Below, in pieces: positions 8,559-17,452 of a stretch of DNA of 64,000 bases. The position numbers and the translations under genes were made by a program. A model generated the notes under the pieces. The model searched no databases. It was not told where the DNA came from and saw only the letters and a program-made list of their open reading frames with translations. Each line of letters opens with the position of its first letter. The first letter of the stretch is position 1. The DNA is from JANYCO01 sp035535995 (GTDB lineage Bacteria > Bacteroidota > Bacteroidia > Cytophagales > Cytophagaceae): positions 95,777 through 159,776 of the forward strand of contig DATLOZ010000008.1 of NCBI GenBank assembly GCA_035535995.1, in the 5' to 3' direction.

Positions 8559-9647
8559 TTAAAAAGCATACTGCCAGCCGGCATTAATATATGCTTTGGT
8601 ATTCATTTGAATTCCGTTTACATATTGATAAACAGGAATTCCTACTTCCAATCCTATTCGATTTCCTTCCAGAAAACCTTTGGGGATTAAAATGTTTACC
8701 CCAGCAAAAGCGCTAGTCCTATAAGCACCAGTGTTTGTCACATCTGCATCGGTTTCGGTTGTTCTGTATAACGCAATAAGAGGATCGTATCCATTGATCT
8801 TTCCTAAAGCATCGCTGTTAACCCGGATCGAATTGCTGATCCATTTATTCCAATTGTGTGCAATCCAACCGGTGGCTATAAACTCGTTTCCTAATTTATA
8901 GCCTGCTTTGTTGTAATTAGTTTTTACATCACCGGTGACTTGTAATCCCCAGGAGAAAATATTACTCTGCCCCGTGTAGGTGAGTCCGGGAAGTACGCTG
9001 TAGGAGCCAGTTCCCAGCTGCATGCAATAGGGATAGCGCTGCCGCTCGCCCATCATATTCGTACCGCTAAGAGAAATATTTCCTGTAGGCAGGCTCAGGC
9101 CTCCGCTGAGCAACAGTTGATGATTGTCGCCTTTATACAAAGAATAGAGTATATATAATTTTGTATCGCCAAACCCCGAAGTCCTCGAAGTCGCGGTCAT
9201 CTTCGTATCCGACATATCCATCATACTCATAGTTGACATATCCATCATACCGTACATCATCATAGACATGTTCATAGAATTATTTACATAGTTGAGCATT
9301 CCCATTAAAGTTATTTTTCTGCTCAATCCGTACATGGCCATCAACATGTGCATCTGCATGTTCATTCGATCGGAGCTCATGATATAGTTTTGGTAAATAT
9401 CATTTTGGGAAATTCTTTCGGAGCCTCTCAAATTACCATTCATATACATTCCCATATAGCGGTACGAAACCATCCATTGACGCGGCTCATGAATATGATC
9501 GATCATTACTCCTATCGGTGCATGAAAATCCGGACGATCATGATCGCAGCCACAATTGGTACAGGCAATAGTATCTTGTGCTGTTAATTGTTTTGGCATG
9601 AAGCACCAAAGCAACAGGATCAACAGCAGACTTTTTATTTTTTTCAT
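8559..9647 (-). CDS. Met-rich outer membrane beta-barrel protein, probable copper transport or binding
   Basis: A 362-residue protein with a signal peptide (MKKIKSLLLILLLW...TAQ). The mature N-terminus has a Cys/His cluster (ACTNCGCDHD, then IDHIHEP), followed by a stretch of about 86 residues (about 65-150) with roughly 25 Met. The rest alternates like outer membrane strands (GFGDTKLYILYSLYKGD, GGLSLPTG) and ends in Phe (WQYAF), as outer membrane barrels do. Met, Cys and His clusters of this kind usually bind copper; the transport direction is unknown. The start at 9647 begins the signal peptide; an earlier in-frame Met at 9692 would not. Confidence 0.65.
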   Translation of the reverse strand: MKKIKSLLLILLLWCFMPKQLTAQDTIACTNCGCDHDRPDFHAPIGVMIDHIHEPRQWMVSYRYMGMYMNGNLRGSERISQNDIYQNYIMSSDRMNMQMHMLMAMYGLSRKITLMGMLNYVNNSMNMSMMMYGMMDMSTMSMMDMSDTKMTATSRTSGFGDTKLYILYSLYKGDNHQLLLSGGLSLPTGNISLSGTNMMGERQRYPYCMQLGTGSYSVLPGLTYTGQSNIFSWGLQVTGDVKTNYNKAGYKLGNEFIATGWIAHNWNKWISNSIRVNSDALGKINGYDPLIALYRTTETDADVTNTGAYRTSAFAGVNILIPKGFLEGNRIGLEVGIPVYQYVNGIQMNTKAYINAGWQYAF

Positions 9648-9695
9648 CGTAGGATCTTTTTGTTTAGCCGACGCAAATAGTAAGCATGACATGCT

Positions 9696-10112
9696 TTAAT
9701 TATTTTTTGCCTTTTGTTTCATCCACTTTTCAATCAGATCAATGCTACACTGATCCAAACGACCCATAGGCGGCATTGGATTGGATTGAGATACAAGCTC
9801 GCTATAGACTACACTATATCTGGGATTGATCGTATCTACGTATCCGCTTCCATGCTGCATTAGCTCCGCATAAGATTTGCCGGCTTCCAGATTGAAATTT
9901 CCCTCCGGATTATTTCCGGAGTGACAGCCTGAAAGGCTACAATTATTAGTAAGGATTGGTTGTATATCCCTGCTAAAAGACACTGTATCGGGCAATGTTT
10001 GGGTACATACATTATTGGGGTGTATGTCTTCTACATTCCGATAAGTGCAGTGTTGACAGCACAAAGCAATGACAAGCAGAAGAAACTGTAATTTATTTTT
10101 TACAAGATTCAT
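9696..10112 (-). CDS. Small exported c-type cytochrome-like protein
   Basis: A 138-residue protein with an N-terminal export signal (possible lipobox around CCQHC) and one cytochrome-like domain: FSRDIQPILTNNCSLSGCHSG, later ..NPMPPMGRLDQCSIDLIEKWMKQKAK. The haem-attachment motif is CSLSGCH, with four residues between the cysteines in place of the usual two. This spacing is seen in other Bacteroidota cytochromes of the IQPIL..C..SGCH type. The PPMG segment may supply the distal Met ligand. Its place between the Met-rich barrel and a Cys protein suggests a redox role in copper handling. Confidence 0.7.
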   Translation of the reverse strand: MNLVKNKLQFLLLVIALCCQHCTYRNVEDIHPNNVCTQTLPDTVSFSRDIQPILTNNCSLSGCHSGNNPEGNFNLEAGKSYAELMQHGSGYVDTINPRYSVVYSELVSQSNPMPPMGRLDQCSIDLIEKWMKQKAKNN

Positions 10113-10291
10113 GTTTTACTTAAGACAATACAGAATATACGCTTGCCCGGATGATGTCGATAAATGATCAACATTCACCCTACAATTTCTGTAGTATTCT
10201 TTATCAAATTATAATTGGGAAAATCAGATAGCAGAGAGTTATTAGTCCGGAAATAAACTTAATTATCAGGACTCAATACTCACGCTCAACA

Positions 10292-10663
10292 CTATGATTG
10301 CGGGGGTTGTAGGATCTCCGAAAGCGGAAAAGAAAAATAAGAAATCAAATAAAAAGACTTTCCTGACTCGGCCACAGGTTGCAAAGGCTTGATAGAAAAA
10401 GAAACAAAAGAAGATAATAAGCCTGTGCAGTCTTTAAGCTCTTTAAGAATAGACGCCAGTTTGGATTCCTGTTTGTCTTGTTCTTTTAATTTCTTCTTCA
10501 AATAACATTTTCCTTTGCAATGCATGGAAACATTATTTTTATTTTCACAAAGCGTTTCCGCAATGTATTTTTGATTAAGATGAAAATAAGCCACAATCCC
10601 TGTTTTAATGCTGCATTGCAGCAAAATCAGGAAAGCAAAGAATATGGCGACAATTTTCTTCAT
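10292..10663 (-). CDS. Small Cys-motif exported protein (paralogue 2)
   Basis: A 123-residue protein starting MKKIVAIFFAFLILLQC, then AYFHLNQKYIAETLCENKNN, MHCKGKCYL and a Lys-rich helix, ending LQPPQS. It aligns from its first residue with the protein at 7325-7723, sharing the CEN.N...C.GKCYL core. It is probably periplasmic or membrane-anchored and metal-associated, judging only from the Cys motif and locus. It is the first gene of the minus-strand copper cluster and has an exact Bacteroidota promoter whose -7 box ends 5 nt before the ATG, so its mRNA may be leaderless. A 179-bp gap separates it from the cytochrome gene. Confidence 0.6.
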   Translation of the reverse strand: MKKIVAIFFAFLILLQCSIKTGIVAYFHLNQKYIAETLCENKNNVSMHCKGKCYLKKKLKEQDKQESKLASILKELKDCTGLLSSFVSFSIKPLQPVAESGKSFYLISYFSFPLSEILQPPQS

Positions 10664-10668
10664 CTAAA

Positions 10669-10699
10669 CAAAGATACGGTTGGACTGTTTAAATTCAAA
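10669..10699 (-). promoter_or_regulatory. Bacteroidota promoter of the copper cluster, possibly leaderless
   Basis: On the minus strand TTTG (10696-10699), 19 bases, then TATCTTTG (10669-10676). The start codon at 10663 is where transcription should begin, so little or no 5' leader is expected. Confidence 0.75.
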
Positions 10700-10752
10700 A
10701 TTAGTTTTTTATTAAACGGTTTTAATGTCTTATACCCTACCTTTCGTTACCA

Positions 10753-10783
10753 GGCCTCCCGGAGGCCAGATGCCGGATACCAG
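10753..10783. repeat. Short family B heptad copy plus palindrome
   Basis: GGCCTCCCGGAGGCC (10753-10767) is a perfect palindrome around one central base. It overlaps GATGCCG-GATACCA, two units of the GATRCCR family. It lies downstream of porQ (minus strand). Confidence 0.6.
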
Positions 10784-10848
10784 TAAGAAAACAGTTAAGG
10801 CTTGGATTTTACCTGGCCTGCTACTGCGAAGCCATGAGAATATAAGTT

Positions 10849-11889
10849 CTAGTTCTTAGCAAACATCCTTCCCATATCCATGGTAATGGTGATCCAGTTT
10901 TTGCCTCCGGCGAGTGAGTAGGTGGAGCGGGCAAAATCAAATTCGAATGCTTTTATTTTTAGCATGAATCCCCAGGAAAATCCTGCGGTACCGGATTTAT
11001 CTTCCAGGCGCATTTCACGGCGACGTTGAAAATTATAAGCCAGGCGCGCGTGTAATCCTTTTGTAAGAAGTAATTCCGTACCGATCACAAAATGACGAAG
11101 GGCCTTGTCTGTAAATGTTTTTTTCTGCTCGATCACATTTCCATCCAGATCGTATTTTTTGTTCTGCGCAGAGTCAAGATATACGATGTCAAATTTATAA
11201 AGATGATGTGCGGTAAGAGAAAAACGAAGCGGAATATGTTCGAGCTTGTATGAAGCGCCAAGCTGTACATCAAATGGCGCGCGGGCTGGTGCATTTTTAT
11301 CGTATTTTTTTATAGCAAAACCAATATTTTTAAAAGCCAGTCCTACCGTAAAATCGCGCACAGGATGACGGAACACTCCACCGGCATCCATCATCAAGGC
11401 ATACGAAGTGTAAGCCGGAGTAATAGAAGAGGCTACGTATTTAAGTGTGCCTCCCAAGGAGAACAATCCGATCGTATGTGATTTGGATACCATTATTGCA
11501 ACATCTTGCGGACGAAACGTACCGAGTTCATTGCCCGACTCGTCGCGCTCTACCATGCTTCCATAATTGATGTATTGGATCCCCATCGCAATTGTACCAA
11601 TCTTTTTGAAAGGATGCGCATAGGTCATAGAACCGCCTTTGATAGAAGCGAAGAAAGGAATATAGTTTACCGACAATAGACGATTCATTGTATCGCGCAG
11701 CAAGGCTGGATTTTGCCAGACCATATTTACATCCCGGTCATAAGTAGAAAGGTTGATGCCTCCAAGCGCCGCCACATGCGCATTGCCGGGCATGTTGACG
11801 AATTCAAAGGAATTTCGTCCTCCCGTTTGTGAAAAAGATTTTTCACAGAGAATAATGAAGATAAAAAGTATAAATGCGGCTTTTTTCAA
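10849..11889 (-). CDS. porQ: Type IX secretion system protein PorQ
   Basis: A 346-residue outer membrane barrel protein. After a signal peptide ending SFSQ the mature N-terminus TGGRNSFEFVNMPGNAHVAALGG is characteristic of PorQ. PorQ forms part of the outer membrane attachment complex (with PorU, PorV, PorZ) that anchors T9SS cargo to the cell surface. The protein ends MGRMFAKN after a typical barrel. It is transcribed alone; its expected cargo in this window are the proteins at 5155-7254 and 37658-38398. Confidence 0.85.
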   Translation of the reverse strand: MKKAAFILFIFIILCEKSFSQTGGRNSFEFVNMPGNAHVAALGGINLSTYDRDVNMVWQNPALLRDTMNRLLSVNYIPFFASIKGGSMTYAHPFKKIGTIAMGIQYINYGSMVERDESGNELGTFRPQDVAIMVSKSHTIGLFSLGGTLKYVASSITPAYTSYALMMDAGGVFRHPVRDFTVGLAFKNIGFAIKKYDKNAPARAPFDVQLGASYKLEHIPLRFSLTAHHLYKFDIVYLDSAQNKKYDLDGNVIEQKKTFTDKALRHFVIGTELLLTKGLHARLAYNFQRRREMRLEDKSGTAGFSWGFMLKIKAFEFDFARSTYSLAGGKNWITITMDMGRMFAKN

Positions 11890-11999
11890 GGAATTTAAAG
11901 TATCCGGCCTTAAACTTAAGATTTATTGGATTGTCATTCAAGAACCGAACGAAAAAAAGCCTGTATTATTTTATATGTCAAAGCTTCCATTGCAAAGTT

Positions 12000-12032
12000 C
12001 CTGCCGGCGAGGACGCCAGTAGGAGAACGCCA
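12000..12032. repeat. Family C half-element
   Basis: CCTGCCGGCGAGGACGCCAG resembles the complement of the first hairpin of the family C repeats at 18.3 and 20.9 kb. The gap 11890-12136 holds nothing else recognisable. Confidence 0.5.
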
Positions 12033-12136
12033 ACTCGAGCATGACAGCAAGAATGAGGGACGTATATTTTTATAGCTTTTTTTAAATTTTAGAACGAGAT
12101 TGCTTGCAGGCAAAAGGAATTACTAATGACCCTGAA

Positions 12137-12445
12137 ATGGAAAATATTGAGTTTAGAATAGGACAAATTATATTACTCTTGATAGGACTGGGTTTTATAA
12201 TTTCGGGAGGAAGTATTGTTGTCACAGCAGGTATTGAGATCGTAAAAAATACTCGCCATGATTATATTTTAATTTCTCCGAAAATGATCTTTTTGGGAGG
12301 AATTATTTTAATACTAATATCTCTTATACCATTAACCGCTTACAAGATTTTAAAACCTTCGCATCCTCGCTTTATACGTTGGGGGATAGTAATAATAAAC
12401 ATAGCAATGGTTTTGGTTCTTGTAGGTCCGTTCTTTTTTCACTAA
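12137..12445 (+). CDS. Small membrane protein of unknown function
   Basis: About 102 residues with three hydrophobic segments (IGQIILLLIGLGFIISGG, MIFLGGIILILISLIP, WGIVIINIAMVLVLVGPFFF), so an integral inner membrane protein. I do not recognise the family. The ATG at 12137 is preferred; an in-frame TTG at 12104 would add 11 polar residues. It stands between porQ and lon, convergent with lon. Confidence 0.55.
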   Translation: MENIEFRIGQIILLLIGLGFIISGGSIVVTAGIEIVKNTRHDYILISPKMIFLGGIILILISLIPLTAYKILKPSHPRFIRWGIVIINIAMVLVLVGPFFFH

Positions 12446-12467
12446 AAATGACCGCTTATAAAATTTC

Positions 12468-12497
12468 TTTTTTGCTGCCATTTTCGCCAGCAAAAAG
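12468..12497. repeat. Family C-like hairpin
   Basis: TTTTTGCTG and CAGCAAAAA pair around a short loop that contains CGCCAG, similar to the family C stem. It lies just after the small membrane protein gene and may help terminate it. Confidence 0.5.
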
Positions 12498-12517
12498 TAG
12501 AGCTCGTTATTAAAAAA

Positions 12518-12549
12518 CGGATGCCAGATAAAATATTATCTGGCATCCG
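12518..12549. terminator. Family B hairpin acting as terminator
   Basis: CGGATGCCAGATAA / TTATCTGGCATCCG form a perfect 14-bp stem with an AATA loop between the convergent small membrane protein gene and lon. The core is GATGCCA-GATAA, i.e. the minimal GATRCCR element. Confidence 0.75.
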
Positions 12550-12569
12550 TATCCTGCATTTAGCATCTA

Positions 12570-15053
12570 TTATTTAGCATTTTTTTTCTCCTCACGAATA
12601 CTAAGATCCATCGGAGCTTTTACTTTTTCTTTTAACAACGCGATCTTCAATACTTCATCGGCAGTTTCTACATAGTGGAATTGTAGCCCGTCCAAATAGG
12701 AAGCTGGAATATCGTCTATGTCTTTTTTATTTTTTTTACAAAGCACGATCTCTTTGATCCCTGCACGTTTCGCGGCCAGGATCTTTTCTTTGATCCCTCC
12801 CACCGGAAGTACCTTTCCTTTCAGAGTGATCTCGCCGGTCATGGCCAGTTTTTGTTTTACTTTTCTTTGCGTAAAAACAGAAGCCAGGGATGTTAACATT
12901 GTGATCCCTGCAGAAGGTCCATCTTTCGGCACCGCGCCAGCTGGCACGTGGATGTGCAGATCGAATTGATCAAAGATTTTATGATCTATATTTAATGAAT
13001 CGGAGATCGAACGCAAATAGGAAAGCGCTGCAGTGGCGGATTCTTTCATCACTTCTCCCAGTTTACCTGAAATAGAAAGCTTGCCATGTCCACGATTCAG
13101 TCCTGCTTCAATATAAAGCAATTCTCCGCCTACGCTTGTCCAGGCAAGGCCTGGCACTACACCGGCCATTTCTTCGTTGGAATAAATTTCTTTGTCAAAA
13201 TCTTCCGCACCCAGGATTTGGAATAAATGCCCTGGCTCGATCGTTTTCGGATATTCTTCTTCTAATACAATGCTCTTGGCTACATAACGGATCACTGCTG
13301 CGATCTTTCTTTCCAACGCCCGCACACCGGATTCGCGCGTGTATCCTTCGATAATTTTCACCAAGGCTTTTTGACTGATGTTGACGTCTTTTACTTTGAT
13401 GCCGTGTTCAGACTTTTGTTTCGGGATCAAATATTTTTTAGCGATCTCTGCTTTTTCTTCCATCGTATATCCAGAGATCTCGATGATCTCCATACGGTCG
13501 AGCAGCGCGGGCTGTATGGTATCGAGCCTGTTGGCTGTAGCGATAAAAAGGATTTTAGACAGATCGTATTCTACTTCCAGATAGTTATCCTGGAAGTGGG
13601 TATTTTGTTCCGGATCCAGCACTTCCAATAAGGCAGAAGAAGGATCGCCTTTATAATCCACCCCTACTTTGTCGATCTCATCGAGTACAAAGACGGGATT
13701 GGATGTTTGGGCTTTTTTAATTCCCTGGATAATTCGTCCCGGCATCGCGCCAATATAAGTTTTGCGATGGCCGCGTACCTCTGCTTCATCGTGCAAACCG
13801 CCAAGCGCTACTCTTACATATTTACGATCCAATGCTTTCGCGATTGATTTGCCCAAAGAAGTTTTTCCTACTCCCGGAGGACCATACAGACAAAGGATTG
13901 GTGACTTCATATTGTCTTTCAACTTAAGCACAGCCAGGTATTCAATGATCCTTGCTTTTACTTTTTCCAATCCGAAATGATCTTCGTCCAGGATTTTTTT
14001 CGCATGCTTCAGATCGAAATTATCCTTGGTCGTTTCTCCCCATGGCAGTTCCAGCATGAGCTCTACATAGTTCATGGTAGTAGCATATTCCGGAGAAGAA
14101 GGATTGGAACGTTCCAGTTTTTTTAATTCTTTCTCAAAATGTTTGGCTACGTTTTCTACCCAACGTTTTTGTTTTCCTTTTTCTCTAAGCTTATCAATTT
14201 CTTTGTCGTGCGATTCTTGTCCCAGTTCTTCCTGCATCACTTTAATTTGCTGGCGCAGGTAGTAGTCACGTTGTTCCTGGTTGATATCAGAGTGCACCTT
14301 GCTGTGAATTTCCTGTTTCAACTTTAGCATCTGGATATCTTTGTCCATCAGCTGCAGCAAGCGTGTGATGCGGTCGGAGCCTTTATTTACTTCCAGGATG
14401 GATTGTTTATCGCTGACATCTGCATTGAGATTGGAAGCAAGGAAATGTGTAAGAAAGCTTGGGCTCTCGATATTGGTGAGTGCAATATTTGCTTCCTGCG
14501 GAATATCGGGATTGAGCTTTAATATTTTTTGCGCCGAGTCTCTCAGCGTTTGCAATAACGCTTTGGATTCTTTCTTGTCGAGATCACTGAAGTCTTCTGT
14601 GAGTACCTCTATTTTGGCAGTGAAGAAAGGATCAGAGTCCAGGATCTGTTCTACCTTAAATCTTCTTTGACCCTGAATGATAATAGTTGTATTACCATCC
14701 GGCAACACCAGCATTTTAAGGATCTTGGCTACTGTTCCGATCTTGTAGATATCATCTACGCCGGGCTCTTCGAGCTTTGCATTCTCCTGGGCTACTACGC
14801 CGATGATCTTATCGCCCCGGTAAGCTTTTTTTACCAGCTTAATAGATTTTTCTCTTCCTACTGTAATAGGCAATACTACGCCTGGAAACAGGACTGTATT
14901 GCGCACCGGTAAAAGTGGCAAAATCTCAGGCACTGTGTCCTTATTCATTCCTTCCTCGTCTTCAGCTGTAAGCAGCGGGATAAATTCTTCTGAATCTTCT
15001 CCTAAAAAACTGGAAATAATAATTTGTGGGTCTTGATTTTTATTTCTATTCAT
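12570..15053 (-). CDS. lon: ATP-dependent protease La (Lon)
   Basis: An 827-residue LonA with the N-terminal substrate-binding domain (LPLLPVRNTVLFPGVVLPI), a AAA+ module (Walker A GPPGVGKTSLGKS near residue 391; FVLDEIDKVG) and the C-terminal serine protease domain (KDGPSAGITM near residue 711, with a Lys further on in the catalytic dyad). Lon is the main cytoplasmic protease for damaged and regulatory proteins. Length and domain order are normal. It is alone on the minus strand, and the 258-bp gap upstream is shared with the divergent PorE-like gene. Confidence 0.97.
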   Translation of the reverse strand: MNRNKNQDPQIIISSFLGEDSEEFIPLLTAEDEEGMNKDTVPEILPLLPVRNTVLFPGVVLPITVGREKSIKLVKKAYRGDKIIGVVAQENAKLEEPGVDDIYKIGTVAKILKMLVLPDGNTTIIIQGQRRFKVEQILDSDPFFTAKIEVLTEDFSDLDKKESKALLQTLRDSAQKILKLNPDIPQEANIALTNIESPSFLTHFLASNLNADVSDKQSILEVNKGSDRITRLLQLMDKDIQMLKLKQEIHSKVHSDINQEQRDYYLRQQIKVMQEELGQESHDKEIDKLREKGKQKRWVENVAKHFEKELKKLERSNPSSPEYATTMNYVELMLELPWGETTKDNFDLKHAKKILDEDHFGLEKVKARIIEYLAVLKLKDNMKSPILCLYGPPGVGKTSLGKSIAKALDRKYVRVALGGLHDEAEVRGHRKTYIGAMPGRIIQGIKKAQTSNPVFVLDEIDKVGVDYKGDPSSALLEVLDPEQNTHFQDNYLEVEYDLSKILFIATANRLDTIQPALLDRMEIIEISGYTMEEKAEIAKKYLIPKQKSEHGIKVKDVNISQKALVKIIEGYTRESGVRALERKIAAVIRYVAKSIVLEEEYPKTIEPGHLFQILGAEDFDKEIYSNEEMAGVVPGLAWTSVGGELLYIEAGLNRGHGKLSISGKLGEVMKESATAALSYLRSISDSLNIDHKIFDQFDLHIHVPAGAVPKDGPSAGITMLTSLASVFTQRKVKQKLAMTGEITLKGKVLPVGGIKEKILAAKRAGIKEIVLCKKNKKDIDDIPASYLDGLQFHYVETADEVLKIALLKEKVKAPMDLSIREEKKNAK

Positions 15054-15176
15054 AGCAAAATCTCCCTTTTATTTTTAAATGTCAAATTGACATTTTTTAA
15101 GATTAATGTCCTGATTTCTCAAGGGTTATTTCCTGTAGAAACGGGGAATTAAAACCTATGTCAAATGAACCAACAC

Positions 15177-15207
15177 TTTGAATTTCAATAAGCTTTTTGT
15201 ATTTTTG
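15177..15207 (+). promoter_or_regulatory. Bacteroidota promoter of the PorE-like gene
   Basis: TTTG (15177-15180), 19 bases, then TATTTTTG (15200-15207): an exact -33/-7 pair. The start codon is about 105 nt further on, so the mRNA has a leader of roughly 100 nt. Confidence 0.8.
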
Positions 15208-15311
15208 ACTGTATCGTACGCAAATACATACTAAAACCGTGTTAATTGCATTATTATTGTACAATACATGTGCCATAGCTATAATACGGTAAAACCGTAC
15301 CAGAGTATTGA

Positions 15312-17450
15312 ATGAAAAAACTCTTTTTACTATATATAAGTTTTACAATTGCCTGTTTATTTCTCTCAAACATAGCTATTTGCCAGAAAGGGAAAAATAA
15401 ATATGTAACCCGTGAGGTAAAAAAATCCAACTTTGACACAATAGCTGTTAAAAAGTCAGAGTTTCAGTTCGATTTCAAAAATATTAATAAAATTCCTTAT
15501 TACTATAATGCTGAAGAACTGGCTTTAATCAAAAAATACGAGCAGAGCCATGATTATGTGAAATTGCTTCCTGTCATGGAACGATATGTTTCAAATTTTG
15601 GAATTGAAAATTTCAGCAAAGATAGTGAAATGCTCTGGCGACTCGGAAATTTATACGAATTGCTGGAACAAAATGAAAAGGCAAAATATGTATACCGCCT
15701 CTGCCTCAAAAATCACGCAGGTAAAAACTACCGCAATATTCTTAAGATGTACGAAACCCAGACAACACTGGAAAGCGATAACTACGTGCCTTTGGAATAT
15801 TATTATGAGCTCGTAGAATACCGCCGTCTTATCGACACCCTGCGCCCGCCTAAAAGCGTTTTCCTAAATATGGGAGAACTTGTAAACGACGATCGTTATC
15901 CTGATTACGGACCAGCGATGAATGTAAACGACAACGTATTAATTTTTACCAAACGAAAAAAAGAGCTCACTCCTACCAAGCTTGCCTATCGCGAGAACGA
16001 AGAACTTTACTTTGCTAAAAACTACGATGGCTTCTGGGACGAGGCACAACCTTTTTCCAATGTGATCAACTCGCATTGCAACGAAGGCTCTGCTTGCCTG
16101 AGCCGCGATGGAAAAACACTTTACTTTGCCCGTTGCAAAGTTGCCGACTTTCAATACGACTGCCGCGACTGTATGGGAAGCTGCGACATCTATGTGACTT
16201 ATCTGCAGGAAGACAGTACCTGGACGATCCCAAGAAATCTTGGACCAAATGTAAATTCAATTTACTGGGATTCTCAACCTACCTTATCGCACTCAGAAGA
16301 TACGTTGTTCTTCGCTTCCGACCGTAAAGGGGGGATTGGACTTGCGGATATTTATTTTACCCACAAACTTCCCAATGGTACCTGGTCGCCCGCGCAAAAC
16401 ATGGGCCCTACGATCAACACACGCGGGAATGAAGTAAGCCCGTTTTACCATCCTACTCATCATGTATTTTATTTCAGCTCCAACGGTCAGTTGATCAATT
16501 TCGGAACTTTTGATTCTACCGAACATGTGTTCCGCACTTTTGATATTTATAAAACAATTCAGCTGGAAGGAAAATGGCAGGAGCCTAAGAATATCGGGCC
16601 ATTGGTGAATGGGAAAGGCGATGAATATTATTTTACCATTGATTCAAAATCAAAAGATCTTTTCTACGCACGCTCGGAAGAAGATAAAATTTCCAACCTG
16701 GATATTTTCTCCTTTCCTCTTCCAATGGAAGCGCAACCTCTCGCCAACATCAAGCTTAAAGGCTCCCTCACCGACTCCACTACCGGCGATCCTTTCAAAG
16801 GGATTGTGTCTGTAATCGACCTGGACAATGGCGTGGAAGTGGCACCGAAATTTATCCGCCCCGACGGTAGCTTTGAATTTGATCTGATCGATAAAAATGA
16901 ATATTTGCTGATCATTCAAGGTGATGACTTTTTCCGCATTGAGAAAAAATTTACGCTCGACGGCGATACCAGCATTGAGATCAAGACACACCCAATCAAA
17001 TACAATAAATGGACCTTCGAACATTTGGAGTTTGAAAACGGAAAAGCAGACATTCTTCCCGACATGGAAATTGACCTTGACAAAGTTGTGAACTTCATGC
17101 TCGATCACCCTTATTTTAAATTAAAGATCTCCGGTCATACCGACGCGCAAGGCAACGCCGATCAAAACCTTCGACTATCGCAAAAAAGAGCCGATGCGAT
17201 CAAAAAATATATTGAGACCAAAGGACATATTGAAGAAGGACGAATTGAAGCAATTGGCTATGGAAGCCAGAAACCTATTGTAGAAGAAAAAACGGATGAA
17301 GACAGAAGTCTGAACAGACGTGTAGAGTTCCAGATCATCAAACCTACCAAAGAAGAAGTGGAGCAACTAGAACACGAAGATCAGATGGAGCTTGAACGCC
17401 AGCTAGAAGAACAGGAGAAGGAGCAGAATGTGCCGATGAACGATAAATAA
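15312..17450 (+). CDS. PorE-like OmpA-family protein (TPR, PD40 propeller, CRD, OmpA)
   Basis: A 712-residue exported protein. After the signal peptide (ending AICQ) come TPR-like helices (about 60-130), WD40-like PD40 repeats with SRDGKTLYFAR and DTLFFASDRKGGIGLADIYF (about 190-480), a carboxypeptidase-regulatory-like domain (LKGSLTDSTTGDPF, about 510-580) and a C-terminal OmpA domain (ISGHTDAQGNADQNLRLSQKRA, NRRVEF) that binds peptidoglycan. This four-part layout is that of PorE, a T9SS periplasmic protein, though other Bacteroidota OmpA proteins share it. The tail is Glu/Gln-rich. T9SS function is plausible, not proven. Confidence 0.75.
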   Translation: MKKLFLLYISFTIACLFLSNIAICQKGKNKYVTREVKKSNFDTIAVKKSEFQFDFKNINKIPYYYNAEELALIKKYEQSHDYVKLLPVMERYVSNFGIENFSKDSEMLWRLGNLYELLEQNEKAKYVYRLCLKNHAGKNYRNILKMYETQTTLESDNYVPLEYYYELVEYRRLIDTLRPPKSVFLNMGELVNDDRYPDYGPAMNVNDNVLIFTKRKKELTPTKLAYRENEELYFAKNYDGFWDEAQPFSNVINSHCNEGSACLSRDGKTLYFARCKVADFQYDCRDCMGSCDIYVTYLQEDSTWTIPRNLGPNVNSIYWDSQPTLSHSEDTLFFASDRKGGIGLADIYFTHKLPNGTWSPAQNMGPTINTRGNEVSPFYHPTHHVFYFSSNGQLINFGTFDSTEHVFRTFDIYKTIQLEGKWQEPKNIGPLVNGKGDEYYFTIDSKSKDLFYARSEEDKISNLDIFSFPLPMEAQPLANIKLKGSLTDSTTGDPFKGIVSVIDLDNGVEVAPKFIRPDGSFEFDLIDKNEYLLIIQGDDFFRIEKKFTLDGDTSIEIKTHPIKYNKWTFEHLEFENGKADILPDMEIDLDKVVNFMLDHPYFKLKISGHTDAQGNADQNLRLSQKRADAIKKYIETKGHIEEGRIEAIGYGSQKPIVEEKTDEDRSLNRRVEFQIIKPTKEEVEQLEHEDQMELERQLEEQEKEQNVPMNDK

Positions 17451-17452
17451 AT

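Noticed and set aside
15054..15176. A promoter for lon on the minus strand
   Set aside because: Only CAAATTGA and CAAATGAA (7 of 8 matches on the complement) were found, with no -33 partner.
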